IMG/VR virus record: IMGVR_UViG_3300021962_000788
Location: 1-20,842 of that record
Reading direction: 5' to 3' (one strand)
DNA length: 20,842 nt
DNA from: a virus
Shown here: piece by piece, positions 1 through 6,978 of the stretch
How positions within the stretch are numbered: position 1 is the stretch's first letter
Layout of the letters: each line of letters opens with the position of its first letter
Made by a program: the position numbers and the translations under genes
Notes under the pieces: model-generated
The model's input: only the letters and a program-made list of their open reading frames with translations
What the model was told of the DNA's origin: nothing
Databases searched by the model: none

Positions 1-15
1 ACAAGTTTTAATTTA

Positions 16-23
16 TATAAATA
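16..23 (+). promoter_or_regulatory. Putative T4-type late promoter element
   Basis: TATAAATA is identical to the T4 late promoter -10 box. It ends 11 bases before the ATG at 35 and is followed by AACAAATAAA, close to the leader seen before the tail tube gene. No -35 box is expected in this class. Its role is inferred from position and resemblance. Confidence 0.5.
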
Positions 24-34
24 ACAAATAAAAT

Positions 35-283
35 ATGGAAAATAAAAAATTAACACAAGAAGAATTAGATAAAATATCTAAATTAAAGAAAATTGATCAA
101 GAATTAGTTTGGGATATTGGTCAAGTTGAATCTGATATTTTTATTTTAGAATCTAAAAGAGAAAAATTGAAGCAAAAATTCCTAACACACTTATCAGAAC
201 AAAATAACTTTGCTGATGAATTAAATAAAAAATATGGTGTAGGAAGAATAAATTTAGAAACAGGAGAATTTATTTCTCAATAA
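35..283 (+). CDS. Small coiled-coil protein, function unknown
   Basis: An 82-residue, highly charged protein. Residues about 5-60 are rich in Lys, Glu, Leu and Ile, with heptad-like spacing that suggests one long helix or coiled coil. The C-terminal part (GVGRINLETGEFIS) looks like a short beta hairpin. There is no signal peptide or membrane segment. The ATG is preceded by an A-rich leader and a TATAAATA box. It lies 53 bases upstream of the tail sheath gene on the same strand, so it is probably a late gene, perhaps a minor virion or assembly protein. I do not recognise the family. The reading frame is well supported by composition and by the promoter-like leader; the function is not. Confidence 0.75.
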   Translation: MENKKLTQEELDKISKLKKIDQELVWDIGQVESDIFILESKREKLKQKFLTHLSEQNNFADELNKKYGVGRINLETGEFISQ

Positions 284-306
284 TACATTTTATAATTTTT
301 ATGCCA

Positions 307-314
307 TATTTATC
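307..314 (+). promoter_or_regulatory. Putative late promoter element of the tail sheath gene
   Basis: CATATTTATC differs at its last base from the TATTTATA found before several other genes here. It ends 22 bases before the sheath ATG, the longest gap in the set. It is weaker than the others because of the mismatch and the spacing. Confidence 0.35.
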
Positions 315-336
315 ATTAGACTCAATCTAGATAAAA

Positions 337-2088
337 ATGGCAACAGAAACATTAATTTCACCAGGTGTATTAACAACCGAAAACGACCAGTCCTTTTTAA
401 CAGCTGGCCCTGTATCAGTTGGTTTAGCATTAGTTGGTCCAACAGTTAAAGGACCAGTTAATATTCCAACTACAGTTACTTCATATTCTGAATTTAGAAA
501 TAAATTTGGAAGTTCTTTCTTATCATCATCAACAAACTATGAGTATTTAACATCAATGGCCGCCTACAATTATTTTCAACAAGGTGGTGATTCAATTTTA
601 GTTACTCGTGTTACTAGTGGTAGTTTTACAAGTGCTACAGCTACTGTTGGTGTTACAGGATCAACTCTTTCTAACTTTACTTCTAGTTTCACTTTAGCAA
701 CTATAGCTATGGGAAATATTATGAATAACTCAGGTAGCGCTATAGCTAATGGAGCTTTAGAATCTGGTTCTACAGAAAATGTTAGATGGGAAGTTCAAAA
801 TTCTAACGCTAGTCAAGGTACATTTACTTTAGTTGTTAGACAAGGTACTGATACAACTTTAACTCCAAGTGTTTTAGAAACATTTACTAATGTATCTTTA
901 GACCCATTAGCACCAAATTATATTGAAGCTGTTGTTGGTAACCAATATAGAACAGTTGAATATGATGCTTCTGTTGGTGGATATTATATAAAAATAAATG
1001 GTGATTATACTAACAAAAGTAATTATGTTTATATAAGTGCTGTAAACAGACCAACTCCTGGATACTTCCAAAATGATGGAACTCCTTATGGTCCTTACAC
1101 ATCATCAGTTGTTAATACAGCTTACTTACCAGCTAATGGATCTGGTTCATATTTTGGTTCATTTAATGGTGGTGTTGGTAAAAACCCAATAGATGGAACT
1201 ACTATGTTTTCTGGTATTTCAACAATAACTCAAGGTTTTACAGCTGGTTTTTATTACACAGCTAGTTCTATTTTAAATAATAAAGATCAATACGCATTTA
1301 ATTTAATTACAACTCCAGGTTTAGTAAATAGTGTTCACTCATCTACTACAGCTGCTTTTATGACATTAGCTGAAGAAAGAGGTGATTGTTTTTATATACT
1401 TGACTTAGCTCCATACAATTCTACAATTGGAACTATAACTGCTCAAGCATTAGGTGAAGATAGTTCATATGCTGGATCTTATTGGCCATGGGTTCAAATG
1501 GTATCAAATGAAACTGGTAAATTAGTTTGGGCTCCAGCTTCAACAGCTATGGCTGGTGTGTATGCATTTAATGATAAAGTAGCAGCTGAATGGTTTGCTC
1601 CAGCAGGTTTAAATAGAGGTGGTTTAGGTGGTGTAATTCAGGCTGAAAGAAAATTATCTCCAACAGATCGTGATACATTATATGCTTCTAAAGTTAATCC
1701 AATTGCAACATTCCCAGGAGTAGGAGTTGTAGCTTATGGTCAGAAAACATTACAACAAAAAGCTTCAGCTCTTGATCGTATTAATGTTCGTAGATTATTA
1801 ATTAATTTAAAGAATTTTATTGGTGGAGTAGCTAATACAATTGTGTTTGAACAAAATACAACTGTTACAAGAAATAATTTCTTAGCTAGAGTTAATCCAT
1901 ACTTAGAATCTGTACAACAAAGACAAGGTTTATATGCCTTTAAAGTAGTAATGGATGAATCAAATAACACCCCAGATGTAATTGATAGAAATCAATTAAT
2001 TGGTCAAATTTATATCCAACCAACAAAAACAGTTGAATTTGTATTATTGAGTTTCAATATTACTCCAACTGGTGCGAGCTTCTCTTAA
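337..2088 (+). CDS. 18: Contractile tail sheath protein (T4 gp18-like)
   Basis: This protein forms the contractile outer sheath around the tail tube; contraction drives the tube into the host envelope. The 583 residues are somewhat shorter than T4 gp18. The N-terminus has the family signature: ISPGVLTTENDQS near residues 7-19, followed by a VGPTVKGPVN segment and a SYSEFRNKFG segment. The C-terminal domain (about 450-583) holds the conserved sheath core, with PGVGVVAYGQKT, INVRRLLINLKN, a GGVANTIVFEQN stretch beginning at residue 496, and a final beta strand ending VLLSFNITPTG. The central Gly/Ser/Thr-rich region is the variable, surface-exposed insertion typical of sheaths. It is followed 29 bases later by the tail tube gene, the usual sheath-tube order. 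The start ATG has an A-rich leader and no Shine-Dalgarno sequence. Confidence 0.96.
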   Translation: MATETLISPGVLTTENDQSFLTAGPVSVGLALVGPTVKGPVNIPTTVTSYSEFRNKFGSSFLSSSTNYEYLTSMAAYNYFQQGGDSILVTRVTSGSFTSATATVGVTGSTLSNFTSSFTLATIAMGNIMNNSGSAIANGALESGSTENVRWEVQNSNASQGTFTLVVRQGTDTTLTPSVLETFTNVSLDPLAPNYIEAVVGNQYRTVEYDASVGGYYIKINGDYTNKSNYVYISAVNRPTPGYFQNDGTPYGPYTSSVVNTAYLPANGSGSYFGSFNGGVGKNPIDGTTMFSGISTITQGFTAGFYYTASSILNNKDQYAFNLITTPGLVNSVHSSTTAAFMTLAEERGDCFYILDLAPYNSTIGTITAQALGEDSSYAGSYWPWVQMVSNETGKLVWAPASTAMAGVYAFNDKVAAEWFAPAGLNRGGLGGVIQAERKLSPTDRDTLYASKVNPIATFPGVGVVAYGQKTLQQKASALDRINVRRLLINLKNFIGGVANTIVFEQNTTVTRNNFLARVNPYLESVQQRQGLYAFKVVMDESNNTPDVIDRNQLIGQIYIQPTKTVEFVLLSFNITPTGASFS

Positions 2089-2095
2089 TGTCTAA

Positions 2096-2103
2096 TATTT
2101 ATA
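2096..2103 (+). promoter_or_regulatory. Putative late promoter element of the tail tube gene
   Basis: TATTTATA lies just after the sheath stop codon and 14 bases before the tube ATG. The following leader (AACAAATAAATAACC) is nearly the same as the one before the ATG at 11447. It would give the tube gene its own late transcripts, which fits the high copy number of tube protein in a virion. Confidence 0.5.
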
Positions 2104-2117
2104 ACAAATAAATAACC

Positions 2118-2603
2118 ATGCCAGTATTAAACGCAAACGAAATCATGTTTACTGCTTTTGAACCAAAAGTTCAAAACAGATTTATTATGTATATTGCAGG
2201 TGTTCCTGCCTATTTAATTAAAAAAGTAACAGCTCCTAACTTTGAAGCTGGTGAAGTAGTATTAGATCATATTAATGTTTACCGTAAAGTTAAGGGTAAA
2301 GTTAGATGGGGTGATATGCAGATTGAATTATATGATCCTGTAACACCATCTGGTGCTCAAGCTGTGATGGAATGGGCTCGTTTAGCTCATGAATCAGTAA
2401 CAGGACGTGATGGTTACTCTGATTTTTATAAAAAAGACTTACGTTTTGATGTTTTAGGTCCAGTTGGTGATGTAGTAGGTGAATGGATTATCAAAGGTGC
2501 TTATGTTAAAACAGCTGCTTTTGGTGATTATGATTGGTCTCAAGACTCATACATTAACTTATCTATTACTGTAGCTATGGATTATTGCATATTGAACTAC
2601 TAA
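2118..2603 (+). CDS. 19: Tail tube protein (T4 gp19-like)
   Basis: Subunit of the inner tail tube, through which DNA passes and around which the sheath assembles. At 161 residues it is almost exactly the length of T4 gp19. It has the usual family pattern: an N-terminal FEPKVQNRFIMYI strand (14-26), a central KVKGKVRWGDMQIELYDP segment, a helix around AVMEWARLAHE, and a C-terminal strand pair ending in SINLS-like residues and VAMDYC. It directly follows the sheath gene and is followed by a strong hairpin terminator. Four of its six Arg codons are CGT, whereas most structural genes here use AGA, as expected for a highly expressed gene. I am confident of the family and role. Confidence 0.94.
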   Translation: MPVLNANEIMFTAFEPKVQNRFIMYIAGVPAYLIKKVTAPNFEAGEVVLDHINVYRKVKGKVRWGDMQIELYDPVTPSGAQAVMEWARLAHESVTGRDGYSDFYKKDLRFDVLGPVGDVVGEWIIKGAYVKTAAFGDYDWSQDSYINLSITVAMDYCILNY

Positions 2604-2625
2604 TAAAAAGTTTAATATTTTTAAG

Positions 2626-2651
2626 AAGGCTCGGGAAACCGAGCCTTTTTT
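2626..2651 (+). terminator. Rho-independent terminator after the tail tube gene
   Basis: A perfect 9-bp GC-rich stem, AAGGCTCGG paired with CCGAGCCTT, closed by a GAAA tetraloop and followed by a T run. It is 22 bases after the tube stop codon. This is the strongest hairpin in the window and ends the sheath-tube unit. Confidence 0.93.
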
Positions 2652-2656
2652 ATTCA

Positions 2657-2664
2657 TATTTATA
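2657..2664 (+). promoter_or_regulatory. Putative late promoter element directly before an ATG
   Basis: CATATTTATA sits between the terminator and the ATG at 2668, with only ACC between the box and the start codon. With T4 late spacing the transcript would begin at the start codon itself, giving a leaderless message. Confidence 0.45.
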
Positions 2665-2667
2665 ACC

Positions 2668-2955
2668 ATGCCAACAATAGTATCTGAAAGTATACAAATT
2701 GACTCTACTATTTATGATGAGTACAAAGAACAATTTGCCACTCCTTATTTTTCAGGAAGTGAATTAGCATTTTTACAAGTATTTTACAGTATTCCTTTTT
2801 ATGAAAGACATAGATCTAACACTGTAGAATTATTTCCTCAAATTAGAGAAAACTCAGGAGTTGGAAGATATTGGGAAATTTCAAATGAATTTGCTCAAAA
2901 TGTAATATCATCTAGTTATGGTGTTGAAGTTTTTAATGCTTTTTGTGTTAAATAA
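2668..2955 (+). CDS. Hypothetical phage protein, 95 residues
   Basis: A small acidic to neutral protein without signal peptide, membrane helix or cysteine cluster; one Cys lies near the C-terminus. It contains an aromatic-rich middle (AFLQVFYSIPFYERHR, about 34-49) and ends VEVFNAFCVK. It is isolated between a strong terminator and the tail fibre gene, with its own TATTTATA box, so it is probably expressed late as a separate or first gene of the fibre unit. Its start, MPTI with an ATAACC leader, matches the leader type of the tube gene and of the gene at 11447. I do not recognise the family. A minor virion or fibre-assembly role is possible from position only. Confidence 0.7.
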   Translation: MPTIVSESIQIDSTIYDEYKEQFATPYFSGSELAFLQVFYSIPFYERHRSNTVELFPQIRENSGVGRYWEISNEFAQNVISSSYGVEVFNAFCVK

Positions 2956-2973
2956 TAAGTTAAGATATAATTA

Positions 2974-2981
2974 TATAAAGA
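2974..2981 (+). promoter_or_regulatory. Possible weak late promoter element of the tail fibre gene
   Basis: TATAAAGA differs by one base from TATAAATA and lies 9 bases before the fibre ATG. The surrounding TTATATAAA and AATAAA resemble the leader of the first gene in the window. It is a tentative call in very AT-rich DNA. Confidence 0.25.
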
Positions 2982-2990
2982 AAGAATAAA

Positions 2991-5900
2991 ATGTCTCAAA
3001 AAACTAAACAACAAATACAATCAGAAGCTTCAACTTTTATTGAAAACAATATAAATAGAGCTATTACAGCTGCTGATGTTAGGCAACGTGTGATAGATTT
3101 AGCTGACAGTACAGTATTTACAACAGGCTCATCATTAGTTACAGGATCTATTACAGTATCTGGATCTATTATAATAACTGGATCTTTAATTATAACAGGT
3201 TCAAATACATTAATAGCCTCAACTCCAGCTGAATTTTCAAGTATTATTAGACAGGGTGTTGATATAGGTGTATCAGGAAGTCCAGCTTATAATGTCACTG
3301 CTTCTGGTTTAGTTTCATTTGCTAGAGGTTTAAATGCTACTGCTTCAGGTGATTATTCTTTTGCTAATGGTGATAGTGTTTTAGCTAGTGGATCTTTCTC
3401 AATAGCTGAAGGATTAAAAACTACAGCTAGAGGTCCTTATTCTCACACTGAAGGATCAGGATCAATAATATTACCTAATTCTATAGGTTCCCATGCTGAA
3501 GGATTTAGAAATACAATATCAGCTAGTTATGCTCATGCTGAAGGTTATATTAATACAGCTTATGGTGATTGGTCTCATGCTGAAGGTTTAATAAGTGTAA
3601 CTTGGGGAAGATTTTGTCATGTTGAAGGTGATGATAATGAGGCTGGTGATTCATCTCTTATTAATAACGCTAAATTTGGAAGCCATGCTCATGCTGAAGG
3701 TTGTTATAATTTTATAGAGGGTTATGGTTCACATGGTGAAGGTAATAGTAACTTTATAGTAAATACTTTAAGTGGAGGTGGAGTAGATTATTATAGTGAA
3801 GGAGGTTGGTCTCACATTGAAGGATATAATAATTATGTAAAGGGAGTTTGGTCTCATGCTGAAGGATCAAATAATGAAATAACAGATTACACTAGATATT
3901 CTCATGTTGAAGGAGTATCAAATACAATAATTTATAGTAATTATACCCATATTGAAGGAGGTTATAATTCTGTATATAATTCTTATGGAGCTCATATTGA
4001 AGGATATAAAAATTCAATAAGTTATGGTTTTCAAGTTAGTGGTTTAACTTTATCTTATAACCATAGTGAAGGTGCTTATAATACTATACATTATAGTGCT
4101 TTTTCCCATATTGAAGGAGGTAGCAATTCAATATTAAACTCAATATATGGTCATGCTGAAGGAGCAGGTAATACTATTGGTGGAACATTTGTTTATACAA
4201 CTGGTAGTCATGTTGAAGGGTTTAAAAACACAGTATTAGGTAATTATGCTCATGCTGAAGGTTCTGGTTCTGTAGCTAGAGGTAATTTTTCATATGCTGC
4301 TGGTATAGGTACTATAGCTAGTGGAAGTGGTCAAAATGTAGTTGGTGCTTATAATACTATTTATACAGCTTCAAATGATTTATTTATAATAGGTAATGGT
4401 AGTTCTATTAACAATAGAGATACTTTAGCTAGATTTAATAAAACATTCACTGTGTTATCACAAAGTGTTTATATGCCTAATCTAACAGCCTCAGTACAAA
4501 ATTATGTTATTGGGTGGGACATTAATGATGGAGGTAAATTATACGTTCAACCAGTTGGAACTGCTACTGGTTCAGTAATTGTATATCAAACAAGTTCTGT
4601 AGTGAATGCTTCAACAACTAAATTTAACTTTACAGGATCAGGAGTTACAGTTACATTAAGTGGTAGTGATGGAGTATTAATAAACATTCCAGGTGGTGGA
4701 GGTGGATCTGGTACAGCTGGCACTTCAGGTAGTTCAGGTTCTTCTGGATCAAGTGGTACTAATGGTACAAGTGGTACTAATGGATCAAGTGGTACTAATG
4801 GATCAAGTGGCTCATCAGGTACATCTGGCTCAAGTGGAATAAGTGGATCATCTGGTTCATCAGGAACTAGTGGAAATTCAGGAACATCAGGATCATCAGG
4901 ATCATCAGGAACCAGTGGAAGTTCAGGAATATCTGGTACTAATGGTACATCAGGTACATCATTTAGTAATGTTTATGATGAAGGTACATTAGTTGAAACT
5001 GGAGTAAATAAAATAAATTTTGTAGGTAATGCTGTTAGTGCTTCTTTAAGTGGTTCAAATGGTGTTTTAGTTACAATTAATACAGGATCCTTTGTACCAA
5101 CTGATGATTGGCAAGATGTGACATCAAGAGACAACCATACATCATGTAGTTTAGATGTTAGTTTACCATCATTACAAGGTAATGCTAGAAATATAACAGG
5201 CTCATTTAGTAATGGTCCAACATTTACTCATGGTAGAGCCTTAACAGCATCAGCTATATTTTCTAATGTTCAAGGTTATAATAACTTAGTTGGATCATCA
5301 TCTCCATTTTTTGGAAATTATGCTCATGCTGAAGGTTATAATAATACAACTTATGGATTGTATTCACATGTTGAAGGTGAAAAAAATACAATATCATTTA
5401 CAGCTGATCTTATCCCAGATACAGCTTCTCACGCTGAAGGTTATAATAACATTATAATAGGTGGTAAATATAACCATATTGAAGGTGAAGAAAACACTAT
5501 AATAGGTAGAGCTTCTCACGTTGAAGGTTATTCAAATATAGTTAGTGGAAGTTATTCACATGCTGAAGGTAATAACAATGAAATTCGTAGACTTATTCCA
5601 GGTGCTGGATATGCTGCTGTTAACTATGCTCATGCTGAAGGTTCAGACAATATTGTTTCTGGAGATTATGCTCATGCTGAGGGTTCATCAAATACAGCTT
5701 CTGGTTCTTATTCTCATGTTGAAGGCAGAAATAATATAACTTATGGTTTATACTCACATGCTGAAGGTAAACTTAATATAACTTATGGTTTAGATTCACA
5801 TGCTGAAGGTGACGCAAATATAACTTATGGTGAACATTCTCATGCTGAAGGTTGTTTTAATATTACAAATGCTTATGGATCACATGTTGAAGGTAATGGA

Positions 5901-6704
5901 TCAACAACATTAACTCATGCTAGTTGGTCACACGCTGAAGGTAACTCCACAACAACTCAAGGTCGTTGGTCTCATACTGAAGGTGGTAGTACTTTAGCTA
6001 TAGGAGAAACATCACATGCTGAAGGATCAACAACAACAGCTATAGGCTCAGGTTCTCATGCTGAAGGAAGTGGTAATATAACATTTGGAGATTATTCACA
6101 TGCTGAAGGATTTTCCAATGTATCAACTGGATCTTATTCTCATACTGAAGGTTATTTTACAACCACTATTGGTATTAATTCACATGCTGAAGGACGTGAA
6201 ACAATTGCTTTTGGTGAAGGTTCTCATGCTGAAGGATATAGAACAACAGCTAGTGGAAGTTATTCTCACACTGAAGGTAATTGGACTGTAGCTAAAGGTG
6301 ATTATCAAACTATAGTAGGTAAATTTAATGCTACTAGTTCATTACTAAATAATGCTCAATTCATTGTTGGTAATGGTACAGCTAATAATGCTAGATCTAA
6401 TTCATTTGTAGTGACTGGAAGTCAAGTAGGTATTAACACAACTCCAGCTACTTCAATAGCATTACATGTTGATTCAACAGCAGGTGGATTTAGGATGCCA
6501 GTGATGACATATGCCCAAAAAATAGCTTTAATTAAACATCGTGGTTTAGAAGTTTATCAAACAGGAAGTGTGACACAAACATCTTTTATAACAAGAAAAC
6601 TAGGAGGATTAATATTCACTATTCCTATAACAACAACAATCCCAGAAGGACCTTATATGGTTCAACCATCAGGAAGTGCTGGTTTAGTATGGGTAGCCAA
6701 ATAA
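2991..6704 (+). CDS. Tail fibre / receptor-binding adhesin with SHAEG repeats and collagen-like linker
   Basis: A 1237-residue elongated protein, probably the trimeric receptor-binding fibre. Residues 1-45 are a helical attachment region (NINRAITAADVRQRVIDL), followed by a run of TGS-type short beta repeats to about 75. Residues about 150-424 carry 17 copies of an H-x-E-G motif (SHAEG, SHVEG and similar), then a cap containing LFIIGNG at 464. Residues 574-657 are 28 Gly-X-Y triplets without proline. Residues 777-1096 carry 22 more SHAEG motifs, many spaced 14 residues apart, then a second cap with FIVGNG at 1124. The C-terminus (GFRMPVMTYAQKIALI) resembles the terminal region of many Bacteroidota phage fibres. 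The repeats resemble heads of YadA-like trimeric autotransporter adhesins, so beta-helical trimers are likely. A glycosyltransferase follows 274 bases downstream. Exact fold and receptor are unknown. Confidence 0.88.
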   Translation: MSQKTKQQIQSEASTFIENNINRAITAADVRQRVIDLADSTVFTTGSSLVTGSITVSGSIIITGSLIITGSNTLIASTPAEFSSIIRQGVDIGVSGSPAYNVTASGLVSFARGLNATASGDYSFANGDSVLASGSFSIAEGLKTTARGPYSHTEGSGSIILPNSIGSHAEGFRNTISASYAHAEGYINTAYGDWSHAEGLISVTWGRFCHVEGDDNEAGDSSLINNAKFGSHAHAEGCYNFIEGYGSHGEGNSNFIVNTLSGGGVDYYSEGGWSHIEGYNNYVKGVWSHAEGSNNEITDYTRYSHVEGVSNTIIYSNYTHIEGGYNSVYNSYGAHIEGYKNSISYGFQVSGLTLSYNHSEGAYNTIHYSAFSHIEGGSNSILNSIYGHAEGAGNTIGGTFVYTTGSHVEGFKNTVLGNYAHAEGSGSVARGNFSYAAGIGTIASGSGQNVVGAYNTIYTASNDLFIIGNGSSINNRDTLARFNKTFTVLSQSVYMPNLTASVQNYVIGWDINDGGKLYVQPVGTATGSVIVYQTSSVVNASTTKFNFTGSGVTVTLSGSDGVLINIPGGGGGSGTAGTSGSSGSSGSSGTNGTSGTNGSSGTNGSSGSSGTSGSSGISGSSGSSGTSGNSGTSGSSGSSGTSGSSGISGTNGTSGTSFSNVYDEGTLVETGVNKINFVGNAVSASLSGSNGVLVTINTGSFVPTDDWQDVTSRDNHTSCSLDVSLPSLQGNARNITGSFSNGPTFTHGRALTASAIFSNVQGYNNLVGSSSPFFGNYAHAEGYNNTTYGLYSHVEGEKNTISFTADLIPDTASHAEGYNNIIIGGKYNHIEGEENTIIGRASHVEGYSNIVSGSYSHAEGNNNEIRRLIPGAGYAAVNYAHAEGSDNIVSGDYAHAEGSSNTASGSYSHVEGRNNITYGLYSHAEGKLNITYGLDSHAEGDANITYGEHSHAEGCFNITNAYGSHVEGNGSTTLTHASWSHAEGNSTTTQGRWSHTEGGSTLAIGETSHAEGSTTTAIGSGSHAEGSGNITFGDYSHAEGFSNVSTGSYSHTEGYFTTTIGINSHAEGRETIAFGEGSHAEGYRTTASGSYSHTEGNWTVAKGDYQTIVGKFNATSSLLNNAQFIVGNGTANNARSNSFVVTGSQVGINTTPATSIALHVDSTAGGFRMPVMTYAQKIALIKHRGLEVYQTGSVTQTSFITRKLGGLIFTIPITTTIPEGPYMVQPSGSAGLVWVAK
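3438..4262 (+). repeat. First SHAEG repeat block (17 copies) in the fibre
   Basis: Protein-level repeats with the core (Y/W/G)-(S/A)-H-(A/V/I/T)-E-G followed by a variable loop with Asn/Thr. Spacing varies, and one degenerate unit lacks the His (YYSEGG). At DNA level the core recurs as variants of TCTCATGCTGAAGG. The block is more divergent and more irregular than the second one. Confidence 0.85.
4710..4961 (+). repeat. Collagen-like Gly-X-Y tract, 28 triplets
   Basis: Exactly 252 bases encode 28 Gly-X-Y triplets such as GSS, GTS, GTN, GIS and GTA, with no proline. It separates the two SHAEG modules. Proline-free collagen-like tracts in phage fibres are thought to form triple-helical spacers. 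The very high Ser/Thr content makes it a plausible O-glycosylation target. The repeat is also a likely site of length variation by recombination or slippage. Confidence 0.9.
5319..6278 (+). repeat. Second SHAEG repeat block (22 copies) in the fibre
   Basis: There are 22 H-x-E-G motifs, many in strict 14-residue register (for example NITYG spacers between SHAEG cores around 5710-5860). The cleaner spacing suggests more recent expansion than in the first block. It is followed by a capping segment similar to the one after block one. Confidence 0.88.
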
Positions 6705-6722
6705 TTATAATAAAACAAAAAT

Positions 6723-6974
6723 ATGCCAGAAGAAAATGAAATATTAGCCGGTTCATCATTTGATGTTGAAACAGGTGTTCAAACAGTTTATGGTAGTGTA
6801 TTCTCATATGGAGATTTAGCTACATCAGGATCAGTAGTTATAACTCCTACAGGATCATTACCTTCCCCAGGTGATTCTTTAAACGGTCAAGTTATTAATC
6901 TACAATTATCTACAACAGGATCATTATATTTCTTTAATGGAATAACCTGGAAACAAGTAATGCTAGCCCCTTAA
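6723..6974 (+). CDS. Small fibre-associated structural protein (putative)
   Basis: An 83-residue protein rich in Gly, Ser and Thr, with TGS motifs (TSGSVVITPTGSLP, STTGSLYFFNG) like those in the N-terminal part of the fibre. The C-terminus, LYFFNGITWKQV, resembles the short beta motif (roughly LYxxNGxxWK) found at the end of many phage fibre and tail-tip proteins. It starts 18 bases after the fibre stop and ends 4 bases before the glycosyltransferase ATG, so the three genes look co-transcribed. It could be a fibre tip, adaptor or chaperone. The family is not certain; the role is inferred from composition and position. Confidence 0.7.
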   Translation: MPEENEILAGSSFDVETGVQTVYGSVFSYGDLATSGSVVITPTGSLPSPGDSLNGQVINLQLSTTGSLYFFNGITWKQVMLAP

Positions 6975-6978
6975 TATT

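Noticed and set aside
315-332. Short inverted repeat TAGA-CTCAA-TCTA before the sheath gene
   Set aside because: Only four paired bases, AT-rich, no T run; not distinguishable from chance.
1740-1970. Open frame of 76 codons on the - strand
   Set aside because: Lies wholly inside the tail sheath gene opposite its conserved C-terminal domain; no leader or promoter; the AT-rich complement leaves open frames by chance.
4381-4388. TATTTATA inside the fibre gene (another at 7247-7254 in the glycosyltransferase gene)
   Set aside because: Internal to coding sequence with no gene start following; such matches are expected by chance in DNA this AT-rich.
3438-6278. Regular repeats with variable spacers, superficially CRISPR-like
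   Set aside because: They are in-frame codons of a protein repeat with degenerate third positions and no constant repeat length; there are no cas genes.
5545-6291. Two + strand open frames (64 and 68 codons) inside the second SHAEG block
   Set aside because: Out-of-frame readings of the repeat DNA; the translations just repeat HMLK/LMLK, so they are repeat shadows.
6625-6807. Open frame of 60 codons on the - strand across the fibre end
   Set aside because: Overlaps two well supported + strand genes and gives a hydrophobic low-complexity translation.
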